From: a bacterium
GTDB taxonomy: Bacteria > Bacillota > Bacilli > Lactobacillales > Streptococcaceae
Assembly (NCBI GenBank): GCA_905221295.1
Contig: CAJNCP010000003.1
Span: forward strand, 164,110-228,109
Reading direction: 5' to 3'
Length of the DNA: 64,000 nucleotides
In this document: one piece after another, positions 46,418-57,405 of the stretch
Layout: each line of letters begins with the position of its first letter
Numbering within the stretch: position 1 is the stretch's first letter
Translations under genes and position numbers: made by a program
Notes under the pieces: generated by a model
What the model saw: the letters and a program-made list of their open reading frames with translations, nothing else
Database searches by the model: none
Told to the model about the DNA's origin: nothing

Positions 46418-46750
46418 ATGTTAAATTCTATTATTCTAGGAATTCTGACGATTGTCTTGGCTCTTATTTTCTCCCTCCTCCATCTCGCGGCAGCTTTTTC
46501 AGCCATGAAACAAAAGAACTACAGTCTAGGAAACAAGTGCATCTTGGTCGGCAGTTGTCTCACTTCACTAGCTCTTGCTATCTTTTTCTTCGTTCCACTT
46601 GCAACGATCATCTTATGGATAGTGGGTTCTAGCATCATCTGCTACGGTGCTTACTGGAATGGGCGACAGCAAGAAAGTCAACATATATCGCACCACATTA
46701 TAAGGGGCACACTAGCGGCTTTGATCACGCTCTTGTTTATCTTACTCTAA
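46418..46750 (+). CDS. Small membrane protein downstream of sczA
   Basis: 110 aa, not recognised. Three or four hydrophobic helices (IILGILTIVLALIFSLLHL, CILVGSCLTSLALAIFFFV, TIILWIVGSSIICYGAY, GTLAALITLLFILL) with a short hydrophilic loop NGRQQESQHISHH that contains histidines. Co-transcribed with sczA (26 bp). A role near zinc handling is possible only by context. Confidence 0.7.
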   Translation: MLNSIILGILTIVLALIFSLLHLAAAFSAMKQKNYSLGNKCILVGSCLTSLALAIFFFVPLATIILWIVGSSIICYGAYWNGRQQESQHISHHIIRGTLAALITLLFILL

Positions 46751-46755
46751 CATTA

Positions 46756-46788
46756 AAAATCCCATCTCGAATTATAGACGAGATGGGA
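46756..46788 (+). terminator. Terminator after sczA unit
   Basis: AATCCCATCTCG / CGAGATGGGATT with a 9-nt loop and T-run; perfect 12-bp stem. Confidence 0.9.
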
Positions 46789-46840
46789 TTTTGTCTGCTA
46801 AAGAAGGGAGCTAGTGACTACCACTGGCTTTCCTCTCCAT

Positions 46841-49082
<2,242 letters not shown>

Positions 49083-49084
49083 TC

Positions 49085-50041
49085 TTAGTCCTCAATTTTT
49101 ACGATAACCTTGCCAAAAGACTGTCTACTTTCCAGATAAGCATGCGCATCCTGGATTTGCTCAATAGAAAATACTTTTTCAGGTCGCACATCTATCTGAT
49201 AACGCTCCACAAAGTCCACCAAAGCTTGAAACTTGTCTTGAGACACATTGCCAGAAGCAAAGGTTGTCAAGTAGAGATTACGATAAAGCATTTCAATAGG
49301 GTCAAAGTCTGGAATAATCCACTGACCACCCAGCAAGCCACAAGAACAGATAATACCACCATCTGCCGTCCGAGCAAATGTATCAAGAATGGCACTCGGA
49401 CCGACAAGATCCAAGACCTTGTCAAATTTCTCTTCCGTTTGCAAGACGCCATCCTTATCCAAAATCACCTGGTCAAATCCTACTTCCTTTAGTTGCTCTT
49501 CCTTGCCCAGACTACGGCTACTTCCCGCTAGATAGACATTTGGAAATTGCCCTTTGAGAAGCTTTGCAAAAGCAATCCCAACACCACTAGTCGCCGCCCG
49601 AACCAGAACTCGGTCTCCCTCCTCAATTTTGAGATTGAGATAAGAGCCAAATGCTGTATAGTAGGTTTCAGGCAGAGCAATTAAACTTTCCAAATCAAGC
49701 TCCGTCCTCACAGGATAAACCTGTTCATCTGGTAGCAAAACATACTCAGCATAACCACCATCAAAAGCACGCCCCATTTCTCCCATGATGGAGATGACTT
49801 GCTGTCCGACCTGCAAATCGGGACGATTGGTCTCCTCTACAAGTCCCACACATTCAATTCCTAAAATCCGTGGAAATTGAACGGACGGCGATAGTCCTTG
49901 ACGAGTAAAAATCTCGCTATGGTTGATTCCAAATCCTTGCACCTTGACCAAGGTCCAACCTTCTTTAACAGTCGGTTTTGGAACTTCCACAACCTGCAGA
50001 ACTTCTGGTCCTCCAGCTTCCTTGACAAGCACAGCTTTCAT
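49085..50041 (-). CDS. Medium-chain dehydrogenase (quinone-oxidoreductase-like)
   Basis: 318 aa. MDR superfamily, NAD(P)H-dependent: N-terminal GroES-like half (HSEIFTRQGLSPSVQFPRILGIECVGLV), Rossmann half with VLVRAATSGVGIAFAKLL, CSCGLLGGQWIIPDFDP. The zinc-binding cysteines of alcohol dehydrogenase are not present in the expected cluster, so it fits quinone or enone reductases. Ribosome site AAAGGAG. Middle of the MarR operon with SnoaL-like protein; together they look like a detoxification pair. Confidence 0.88.
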   Translation of the reverse strand: MKAVLVKEAGGPEVLQVVEVPKPTVKEGWTLVKVQGFGINHSEIFTRQGLSPSVQFPRILGIECVGLVEETNRPDLQVGQQVISIMGEMGRAFDGGYAEYVLLPDEQVYPVRTELDLESLIALPETYYTAFGSYLNLKIEEGDRVLVRAATSGVGIAFAKLLKGQFPNVYLAGSSRSLGKEEQLKEVGFDQVILDKDGVLQTEEKFDKVLDLVGPSAILDTFARTADGGIICSCGLLGGQWIIPDFDPIEMLYRNLYLTTFASGNVSQDKFQALVDFVERYQIDVRPEKVFSIEQIQDAHAYLESRQSFGKVIVKIED

Positions 50042-50055
50042 CTTAGTATCTCCTT

Positions 50056-50820
50056 TTAAAACTTCCCTCGGTTGGTCAAGTCTTCTACCTTAGGCATGAC
50101 TTCTTTATTGTCCCAATGCTCAACAATCAAGCCATTCTCCAAACGGAAGATGTCATACTGGGCATAGGCAACTCCATCAATCTGAGTCTGCCCATAGCTA
50201 ACCACATAGTTTCCTTGTCCCAAAAGCTGGAAAACAAAGTCGAAAGTAACACCATGTTCAGCCACATAATTTTTATAGGCCTGACTTCCTTGTCCAATCT
50301 CATGATTATGCTGAATCAAATCGTCTGCCACAAAATCTTCCCACAGATCAAGTTCCTTGTTTTGGAAGATTTCTGTCAAGAAACGGCGAACCAACTTTTT
50401 ATTTTCTGCCGTTTTGTCCAAATCCTTGATCTCAAAATCTCCAAAAATCTGGTCTAATTGGTCATTTTCAGGTGTTCGATAGTAGTCAATCACATCCCAA
50501 TGCTCCACGATACGACCATTCTCATCCGCACGGAAAGTATCTGTCGTCACCCATTGAGCTTCCCCGCCATTGAGATATTGATGAACATGAACAAAGACCA
50601 GATTGCCATCCTCAATGGTGCGAACAATCTTCATCTCACGCTCAGGATGGCGCTCAAAGAAATTTGCAAAGAAAGCTGCAAACCCTTCTTTCCCATCTGG
50701 CACACCTGTCGAGTGTTGAATGTAGGTATCTCCTACAGACTGGGCCTGAGCCTCAGCAACTCGTCCATCTTGAATAGCATGAATATATAGATTTTGTGCA
50801 TTTTCAACTTGTTTTGACAT
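50056..50820 (-). CDS. Tandem SnoaL/NTF2-like protein
   Basis: 254 aa with two NTF2-like (SnoaL) domains: about residues 5-125 and 135-250. The duplication is visible: YIQHSTGVPDGKEGF and LIQHNHEIGQGSQAY, then FRADENGRIVEHWDVID and FRLENGLIVEHWDNKE. The family includes cyclases and stress proteins in small-molecule metabolism; substrate unknown. Co-transcribed 14 bp before the oxidoreductase and 3 bp after marR. Confidence 0.85.
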   Translation of the reverse strand: MSKQVENAQNLYIHAIQDGRVAEAQAQSVGDTYIQHSTGVPDGKEGFAAFFANFFERHPEREMKIVRTIEDGNLVFVHVHQYLNGGEAQWVTTDTFRADENGRIVEHWDVIDYYRTPENDQLDQIFGDFEIKDLDKTAENKKLVRRFLTEIFQNKELDLWEDFVADDLIQHNHEIGQGSQAYKNYVAEHGVTFDFVFQLLGQGNYVVSYGQTQIDGVAYAQYDIFRLENGLIVEHWDNKEVMPKVEDLTNRGKF

Positions 50821-50823
50821 GAT

Positions 50824-51267
50824 TTATGCCTCATTTGCTTTCTCTTTCAGATTGTCCAAAATGCGTTCCTGATAACTTTCAAACTGACGAATTTCTTCCT
50901 CAGTGAATCCTTTATAAAAAATCGCATCCAACTTTTGACTAACACGATGGCCAACTTCTTTCTGGGACCAACCCTGCTCTGTCAACTTGACATATTTCTT
51001 TCTCTTATCTATTCCACATGGGCTAATGATGACCAGGTTTTGCTCCTCAAGTTTCTTAATCATGCTTGTTAGCGTATTGTTAGCAAGACCAGTCGCTAGC
51101 GCAATATCTGTCGCCGTCGCACAGCCTGTCTCGCTATTCCATAAAACGGTGAGAATCTTGCCCTGTTCACTCCGATAAAGGGCTTCAGGATCCTGGCTCA
51201 GTAACTTTTGAAAAATCCGCCCATTCAACAAACGAATATGATGGGCAATCAAATGACTATCTTTCAT
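50824..51267 (-). CDS. MarR-family regulator heading the choline-uptake operon
   Basis: 147 aa. Winged helix in the middle: GCATATDIALATGLANNTLTSMIKKLEEQNLVIISPCGIDKRKKYVKLTEQG. The N-terminal helix pair and C-terminal helix form the dimer. A cysteine in the wing region (ISPCGIDKR) and two others could serve as redox switches; not proven. First gene of a five-gene unit (marR, SnoaL, MDR reductase, proV, proWX). Two matching half-palindromes flank its promoter, consistent with autorepression. Confidence 0.9.
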   Translation of the reverse strand: MKDSHLIAHHIRLLNGRIFQKLLSQDPEALYRSEQGKILTVLWNSETGCATATDIALATGLANNTLTSMIKKLEEQNLVIISPCGIDKRKKYVKLTEQGWSQKEVGHRVSQKLDAIFYKGFTEEEIRQFESYQERILDNLKEKANEA

Positions 51268-51281
51268 AGCTTCTCCAATTT

Positions 51282-51350
51282 ATTTCTATATCGAATTTTC
51301 TCCATTGTAACACCTATCGTTCCATCTGTCAACTATTTCGATTTAGAAAT
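51282..51350 (-). promoter_or_regulatory. MarR operon promoter with two inverted operator copies
   Basis: Minus-strand TTGACA (51332-51327), 17 bp, TACAAT (51309-51304). On one side ATTTCTATATCGAA (51282-51295), on the other its inverted near-copy TTCGATTTAGAAAT (51337-51350). Two sites bracketing the promoter would allow tight repression. Confidence 0.85.
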
Positions 51351-51363
51351 AATTTTCGCCAAC

Positions 51364-51395
51364 AAAAAAGACCTCCTACCTAGAGTAGAAGATCT
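51364..51395 (-). terminator. Terminator of tacL
   Basis: On the minus strand AGATCTTCTAC (51395-51385) pairs fully (with G-U) with GTAGGAGGTCT (51379-51369), then a run of U. Confidence 0.85.
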
Positions 51396-51410
51396 CCGTT
51401 CTTGAGTAAC

Positions 51411-52682
51411 TTAATCTGTCATTTCGGACACCAAGGTTCGATGTTCCAGTGGTAGACTGCACATAACCAGCAAGAAGATGAATCCTGACTGAACCCAGAA
51501 GAGAGCCAAGTCAAAGATACCATGTACAGCGACTACTGTAAGGAAGGAGAGATAAAGACCGATAATTGGTCGTTTACCAGACTCCTGACTCATATCCATC
51601 ATCATGTGAACCGGGATAACCGAAGAAATGGAAAGGAGAATGGTTCCAATCAAACCATAACTTAAAATAGTATCGATGTAAAGACTATGCGCATGTTCGT
51701 GATAAGGAGCATGAATTCTCGGATAGGAATTCATATAGGTCAGTGGACCCTCACCCCAGATCGGATTTTGTTTAAACAAAGTCATACCCGCATTCCAGAT
51801 TGAAACACGCTCCTCCATTGAAGAATCTAGCGTTCCCATACGAACACCCAAATCGCTTGAGAAGAGGAAACAAAGGCCAATCCCAAAAACTCCAATACTG
51901 AGCCAGAAGGCGCGCCAGTTTTTAATAGTTGTAAAGAGATAAATGATTGCACCCGCGATGATGGCAGGAAAGGCTGTTCTATTCTGCGTGAAATTCAAAC
52001 CAAATAGATTTACAAAACCTGCTAGCACACAAAAGATTTTTAACCATCTTAACTTCGTCGTTGTAAAGAGGTAAAAGGCAATCATGATACAGAAGCAACA
52101 AATGATCCCATAGTAATTCGGATTAAAGAAGGTAACCTCTGCACGGTTCTGGTGCCATACTTGCATATTGGGCGAAAGAAAGGCATAGTTAAATTTCTTT
52201 ACAATTTGGAAATGCTCCAAAGTAGCAAAAACAGCAGAGAGCACACTACCAAACAAGATTGTCTGCAGTATCAGTCGAAAGAAAGCATGTGTCAGACGTT
52301 TCTGGTAAAAACTAAAGAAAATGAGGAAGAGAAACATCAGTAAAGATGCAACCAATCCAAGCCAGTTCTTGGCGACGATAGAGATGATACTACTGTAGGC
52401 AATAAAAAAGAGAAGTACAGGATGTTTGACCAATCCTTTGATAATTCCCTTCATCTCCCCAGTAACAAGTAAACCTATCAAATATAAAGCAAAGAGGGCT
52501 AAGAACAAATAAAAAGGTAAAAAGATACTCATGATCATCAGATACAAAAAGAAATCTTTTTTCGAAAGCCCTCTTATCTTATCCAGTAATCCAATTGATT
52601 TCAAAACGGATCCTTTCTGTTCTGGATTTCTCCAGAAGATAAATGCTAAACTATCTTTATATTCTACCATTTTTTCCGTCAT
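51411..52682 (-). CDS. tacL: Wzy/O-antigen-ligase-family protein, lipoteichoic acid ligase TacL
   Basis: 423 aa with about 11-12 hydrophobic helices and the large loop of Wzy_C/O-antigen ligases (ending near GTLDSSMEERVSIWNAGM, then NPIWGEGPLTYMNS and YHEHAHSLYIDTILSYG with the family HxH..Y residues). Its place next to sucrose phosphorylase and the raffinose operon matches pneumococcal rafX, shown to be the ligase that moves teichoic-acid chains onto the glycolipid anchor. The start is uncertain: an extended -10 TGGTAGAAT (52669-52661) lies in the first codons and a TTG at 52604 has AAAGGATCC before it. Works with the AATGal genes at 26653-28617 in the same pathway. Confidence 0.82.
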   Translation of the reverse strand: MTEKMVEYKDSLAFIFWRNPEQKGSVLKSIGLLDKIRGLSKKDFFLYLMIMSIFLPFYLFLALFALYLIGLLVTGEMKGIIKGLVKHPVLLFFIAYSSIISIVAKNWLGLVASLLMFLFLIFFSFYQKRLTHAFFRLILQTILFGSVLSAVFATLEHFQIVKKFNYAFLSPNMQVWHQNRAEVTFFNPNYYGIICCFCIMIAFYLFTTTKLRWLKIFCVLAGFVNLFGLNFTQNRTAFPAIIAGAIIYLFTTIKNWRAFWLSIGVFGIGLCFLFSSDLGVRMGTLDSSMEERVSIWNAGMTLFKQNPIWGEGPLTYMNSYPRIHAPYHEHAHSLYIDTILSYGLIGTILLSISSVIPVHMMMDMSQESGKRPIIGLYLSFLTVVAVHGIFDLALFWVQSGFIFLLVMCSLPLEHRTLVSEMTD

Positions 52683-52735
52683 TTGGGAACAATGAACACG
52701 TTTTCACCACAAAAAATTCTATCATCAATATAGCA

Positions 52736-54178
52736 CTAGAACTTAATGTTTCTGCCGTTTTCCACTACTTGATAGGTCTGACTTTGCAAATCAATTTCTG
52801 CTACTGCTGTTACGGACTTGTCTTTATTTTGACGTTTGATTACAATGCTGTGAGCTGTTGGTGTTTGAATGTCAATAGTCCCTTCTAGGTCAAAGGCCTC
52901 TGACCGATTACGGAAAGAAAATAGATTGAGAAGAGACTTCACCACAGGACGTTGAACTTCTTCTGCTATTTCCTCATTGCTATAGTAATGACGATTAATA
53001 TTTCGACCTTCTTTAGTTTCTTCTAATAATTTCAAGTCATTTTTTCCTGCTAATAGACCCACATAGTAAACCTGAGGAATGCCTGGAGCAAAAGCTTGAA
53101 TCAGACGAGCGAGGAAATACTTGACATCATCATCTCCAAGCGCAGAATAGTAGGTTGAATTGATTTGGTAGATATCTAGATTGTTATACTCCGCACTAGA
53201 GTACTTCCGTTTGACATTCGCTCCAACCTTATAGAGCTCATTTGAAGCATAGTCAATTTCCTCATCAGTCAGGATATCTTTGACATCCACCACTCCAATT
53301 CCATCATGAGTATCTAGTGTCGTAAATTGCTTCATCGGGCTCATCTTTAACCACTTAGCCAAGCGCTCTGTTCTGGAACTGTAAAGAGTATAAAGGGTTA
53401 CCATTGGAAGGGCAAAATCGTAAACATAGTAATCATGATCCGCTATTTTAAATTGAATCGAATAGTGTTCATGAATCTCAGGTAAGAGCTCTGTCCCATA
53501 CTCAGCAGCGATATCTCGGACTTTATCCAATAAGGCCCAAATATCTGGTTCCACAAAGAAATCGTTGGTATCCAATTTCTTCACTGCATAAGCAAAGGCA
53601 TCTAGACGAATCAAATCACACCCGTTACTTGCCAAGTGCTGAATGGTCTTACGGATAAATGCCATCGTTACTTCTTTGGTTACATCAAGATCAATCTGCT
53701 CCTCACCAAAAGTATTCCATAAATGTTCTACTGAACCATCTGCAAAAACGATCTCCTGTTTTGGTGCACGATCCTTACGCTTGTAAATTAAATCTACATC
53801 AGCTTGTGTCGGACGATTTTCCGGCCAAAACTTGTCCCAGTTTAAAAAGAGATCTTTAAATTCACTGGCTTCATGTTTTTCTTGATAATCCTTATAATAC
53901 TTAGATTGACGAGAAATATGGTTAATCATAAAGTCAAACATCAGATAATATTTCTCGCCTAAACGCTTAACATCCTCCCAATCACCAAAAGCTGGATCCA
54001 CTTCGTCATAGTCAACAGGAGCAAATCCACGATTACCTGTTGATGGGAAAAATGGTAGAAGGTGAACTCCCCCAATAGCATCTCCAAAATGCTCTTCCAG
54101 ATTCGCATATAAGTCTTTAAGGTTATTTCCAAGACTATCTGAGTAAGTAATCAACATAGTTTTATTTTGAATGGTCAT
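52736..54178 (-). CDS. gtfA: Sucrose phosphorylase
   Basis: 480 aa from ATG 54178 (AAAGGAG). GH13 subfamily 18: splits sucrose with phosphate into glucose-1-phosphate and fructose in the cytoplasm. Nucleophile D193 in [11 protein letters not shown], acid/base E234 in LLPEIHEHY, third aspartate in [25 protein letters not shown] at the start is typical. End of the raffinose/sucrose unit: after alpha-galactosidase removes galactose from raffinose-type sugars, this enzyme handles the sucrose left. Confidence 0.96.
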   Translation of the reverse strand: MTIQNKTMLITYSDSLGNNLKDLYANLEEHFGDAIGGVHLLPFFPSTGNRGFAPVDYDEVDPAFGDWEDVKRLGEKYYLMFDFMINHISRQSKYYKDYQEKHEASEFKDLFLNWDKFWPENRPTQADVDLIYKRKDRAPKQEIVFADGSVEHLWNTFGEEQIDLDVTKEVTMAFIRKTIQHLASNGCDLIRLDAFAYAVKKLDTNDFFVEPDIWALLDKVRDIAAEYGTELLPEIHEHYSIQFKIADHDYYVYDFALPMVTLYTLYSSRTERLAKWLKMSPMKQFTTLDTHDGIGVVDVKDILTDEEIDYASNELYKVGANVKRKYSSAEYNNLDIYQINSTYYSALGDDDVKYFLARLIQAFAPGIPQVYYVGLLAGKNDLKLLEETKEGRNINRHYYSNEEIAEEVQRPVVKSLLNLFSFRNRSEAFDLEGTIDIQTPTAHSIVIKRQNKDKSVTAVAEIDLQSQTYQVVENGRNIKF

Positions 54179-54379
54179 AGATGTTCTCCTTTTTCTGATG
54201 AAAGCCACGTCTCATATGACCTGGCTTCGTAAATGAAAGATATTTTTAGATTTTTGTTCACATCGAACTCGTACTAATATAGACTGCAAGCTACAAAGTA
54301 CTACTTTTTTCTACATAGAATTGGCAACAAACTGAACTGTTCCTCTATGTATGGAATTATAAATTCCCTAAGCACTTTC

Positions 54380-55213
54380 TTACTTCACTGCCCCGTTACT
54401 CATTCCTGAAATGATATGTTTTTGGAAGATGAGGTAGACAATGGTTATCGTTACAATTCCCACAATATAAGATGCAAAACTTGGACCATAGTCATTGAAG
54501 TACTGACCTTGGTAGTTGTATTGGAAGAGAGGTAAAGTCCACATCTTAGAATCCTTGTTCAGAATCAACAGTGGCAACATAAAGTCATTCCAGAACCAGA
54601 GAGCATTGATAATCAAAGTTGTCGCATGCATGGGCTTCAACATTGGAAAAATGATTCGACGATAAGTTGTAAAACGATCAGCCCCATCAATTTCCGCAGC
54701 TTCATCCAAACTATCTGGTACACTGATTTTTATATAACCAACATACAAGAAGAGAGTCTGTGGAATAGCATAAGTTAGGTAGAGTATTACTAGCCCCCAC
54801 ATATTTGCTAGACCGAGTTTACTCATCATAACTGTGATGGGAATCATAATCACCTGAAATGGAACAAATATCCCTAAGATCAAGAGCGAATACATAATTG
54901 CAAAGGCCTTTTTCTTGGACATATTTCGAGCAATGGAGTAAGCTGCAGCTGGTATAAAGAAAGCTACTACAATCAATGATAACACCGTAATAACTGCTGA
55001 ATTCCAGAAATAGCCTCCAATCCCATCCGAAATTAATCGTTCATAATTACTTAAGGTAAAAGGATTGGGCAAACTAAAGAAATGATTCATGATATCCTTG
55101 GTTGTCTTGAAGGAACTAAAAACCGTTACCAACAAAGGAACAAGTATAAGAATACCACCGACTATCAAGAGGACATATTTCCAAAACTGATTCAATTTTT
55201 CTTCTTTTTTCAT
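54380..55213 (-). CDS. rafG: Raffinose-type sugar ABC transporter permease G
   Basis: 277 aa from the ATG at 55213; the longer frame overlaps rafF. MalG-type permease with six helices and the EAA loop DEAAEIDGADRFTTYRRIIFPMLKPMHA. With RafF it makes the channel for raffinose, stachyose or melibiose-like sugars. No ATPase gene is in the operon; the shared MsmK type energises such transporters in streptococci. An unusual 200-bp gap with weak hairpins separates it from gtfA. Confidence 0.93.
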   Translation of the reverse strand: MKKEEKLNQFWKYVLLIVGGILILVPLLVTVFSSFKTTKDIMNHFFSLPNPFTLSNYERLISDGIGGYFWNSAVITVLSLIVVAFFIPAAAYSIARNMSKKKAFAIMYSLLILGIFVPFQVIMIPITVMMSKLGLANMWGLVILYLTYAIPQTLFLYVGYIKISVPDSLDEAAEIDGADRFTTYRRIIFPMLKPMHATTLIINALWFWNDFMLPLLILNKDSKMWTLPLFQYNYQGQYFNDYGPSFASYIVGIVTITIVYLIFQKHIISGMSNGAVK

Positions 55214-55229
55214 GTGTAGGACTCCTCTA

Positions 55230-56102
55230 TTAGATTTCAAATTTCTTTGATAGCTTGATTTGGATAAGAGAAACAATTCCAATAATTAAGAATAAAATCA
55301 AGGCAATTGCATTCGCATATCCATATTGATTACTCTTGAAAGCATAGTTGTAGACTAAAAGACCAAGAGACATTGTAGCATTATTAGGACCACCACTCGT
55401 CAATGCAAAAATCTGGTCAAAGGCAGTCAGACCGGACTTAAGTGCCAGAATAAAAACCATAGAAATCGTTGGCAGCAAATAGGGTAATTCAATCTTCCAA
55501 AAGGTTTGTTTGCTTGTTGCACCATCAATTGATGCCGCCTCCAAAATATCATTTGGAATACTCTGAAGACCAGCAAGAAAGAGAATAATTGGCCTTGCTA
55601 CTCCTTGCCATAGAAGAACAAAAATAGTTGCTACTACCGCTCCGACAGGTGTCCCTAATAGACTCTCTTGTAAAAAGCTAATTCCTAAAATTTTTCCAAT
55701 CGTTGGAAGACCATAGTTGAAGAATTGTTTAAAAATCAAGGAAACTGTCAAACCAGATAAAACAGCCGGGAAAAAGAACCAAGCTCTAAAGAAGGTCTGT
55801 CCCTTCATCTTAGAATTTAAGGCTCGTGAAACAACCATCCCAATCGTGATCTCTCCAATAATCAATGCCAGAGTTAAAATCAAAGTAAAGGCTATGGCTG
55901 TGAAAAATTTCCCATCAATCATCAGTAATTTGTAGTTATTCAAACCAACAAATTTATAATTATAGGTCAATCCAGTCCAGTTAGTCAAACTATAGAAAGC
56001 ACCTTGCACCATCGGAAAGTAAAAGAAGATAGCTTGTAAAGCAAGCGGGATAAGCAAAAATGTCCAACCCCAGTATTTATTTAAAAATTTTCGAATAGCC
56101 AT
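55230..56102 (-). CDS. rafF: Raffinose-type sugar ABC transporter permease F
   Basis: 290 aa, MalF-type permease, six helices. EAA loop LEAASIDGATSKQTFWKIELPYLLPTISM; N-terminal WTFLLIPLALQAIFFYFPMVQGAFYSLTNW is typical of the family. Sits between the binding protein (18-bp gap) and rafG (16-bp gap). Confidence 0.94.
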   Translation of the reverse strand: MAIRKFLNKYWGWTFLLIPLALQAIFFYFPMVQGAFYSLTNWTGLTYNYKFVGLNNYKLLMIDGKFFTAIAFTLILTLALIIGEITIGMVVSRALNSKMKGQTFFRAWFFFPAVLSGLTVSLIFKQFFNYGLPTIGKILGISFLQESLLGTPVGAVVATIFVLLWQGVARPIILFLAGLQSIPNDILEAASIDGATSKQTFWKIELPYLLPTISMVFILALKSGLTAFDQIFALTSGGPNNATMSLGLLVYNYAFKSNQYGYANAIALILFLIIGIVSLIQIKLSKKFEI

Positions 56103-56120
56103 ATCATCTTAACTCCTATT

Positions 56121-57371
56121 CTAGTCCAAATCTGCCTTCATTGGATTAAAGAAAGCATTGAGATTATTTGCCATATTTTTCAGATTTTTATCCATCAGAT
56201 AACCTGCGCTTAGATTAAAAAAGTCTTCTTCAGAATTCCAGTGTTGGCCCAACCAAACATAATGTTTATCCGTAAATGCCAGTTTAGAAATATCTGCAAG
56301 CGCTGAGTCTTCTTTTTCCTGTATGCCTTTTACCGCAACAGGTGATCCATCTACATCATAGTATGACTGCATAGCTTTTGGACTAGTCATATAGCTGATA
56401 AATTCTTCGGTTTCCTTAGGGTGTTTGGTAGTAGCTGAAGTTGATAATGCCATATCCCCTGCACCAACAGTGACTTCTTTTCCTACTTCTTCTCCAGGAA
56501 AGGCAAACATCCCCACCTCAAATTTTGGATCCTGTTGATTAATTGCGGCTAATGCCCATGATCCTTGTGGCATCATCAAGGCTTTTCCACTCGAAAATGC
56601 TACCACCGCATCATTATAAGAGGCACCACGCCAACCATCTTGAGCATTATCTGCTAATAAATCGAGTCGTTCTGCATCTGCTTTTAAAATAGCATCATCT
56701 GCAGAGATGGCGTTTGGTTTTGAAAAGCGAAGGTAATTATTAGCCGCGTCTCCACTACCCGTAAGAGTAATGAGAGAAAGTTGGTGGTAACCATTTAATG
56801 TCCAGCCTTCATTGCCTGCAACCGCAAACGGAGAATTTCCACTATCTTTTATCTTTTTAACAATCTCTTGAAACTCTTTAAAAGTCTTCGGTTCCTCAAG
56901 CCCTAATTCTTTAAACTTCGTTTTATTGTAATAGATTCCATAAAGGTTGGCCGTTAATGGCACACTATAAACTTTATTGTTAATCGCATACTTTTCGGCA
57001 TAGTCATTCTTGATGTTCTCAAGATAGGGTTTTCCTGTCATATCTGCAAAATAGCCTGCCTTCGCCCACTCCTGAAAATCCATATTTTGAGGATAGATAT
57101 TAATAATATCTGGAACATCTCCTGATAAAATCCGAGTCTTTAGAACAATTCCAGCTGAAGGTACTGTAGTCAACTTCACATCAATATTAGGGTGTTCCTT
57201 TTCAAAATCATCCACTATCCTTTGCAAGGTATCTGCCATCTCGGTCTTCTGGTTAAAAAACTCAATCGTTACCTTGCTATCGGCTGATTGATTGTTCTGA
57301 CCACAAGCCACTAGCCCTAGTAAACTTGCCCCAGCTACTAAAAGAAAACCTGCTTTCTTATACCATTTCAT
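56121..57371 (-). CDS. rafE: Raffinose-type sugar-binding lipoprotein
   Basis: 416 aa. Lipoprotein signal with lipobox LLGLVACG (Cys near 23). SBP family 1: TIEFFNQKTEMADTLQRIVDDFEKEHPNI, DIINIYPQNMDFQEWAKAG, NLYGIYYNKTKFKELGLEEPKTF, MMPQGSWAL. It catches alpha-galactosides outside the membrane. The signal cysteine contrasts with the amino-acid binding protein at 2872. Follows aga by 34 bp. Confidence 0.94.
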   Translation of the reverse strand: MKWYKKAGFLLVAGASLLGLVACGQNNQSADSKVTIEFFNQKTEMADTLQRIVDDFEKEHPNIDVKLTTVPSAGIVLKTRILSGDVPDIINIYPQNMDFQEWAKAGYFADMTGKPYLENIKNDYAEKYAINNKVYSVPLTANLYGIYYNKTKFKELGLEEPKTFKEFQEIVKKIKDSGNSPFAVAGNEGWTLNGYHQLSLITLTGSGDAANNYLRFSKPNAISADDAILKADAERLDLLADNAQDGWRGASYNDAVVAFSSGKALMMPQGSWALAAINQQDPKFEVGMFAFPGEEVGKEVTVGAGDMALSTSATTKHPKETEEFISYMTSPKAMQSYYDVDGSPVAVKGIQEKEDSALADISKLAFTDKHYVWLGQHWNSEEDFFNLSAGYLMDKNLKNMANNLNAFFNPMKADLD

Positions 57372-57405
57372 TGGAATGCCTCCTTGATAAATTTATACGC
57401 TTTTA

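Noticed and set aside
50116..50790. Plus-strand frames opposite the SnoaL gene
   Set aside because: Antisense shadows of the duplicated domain gene.
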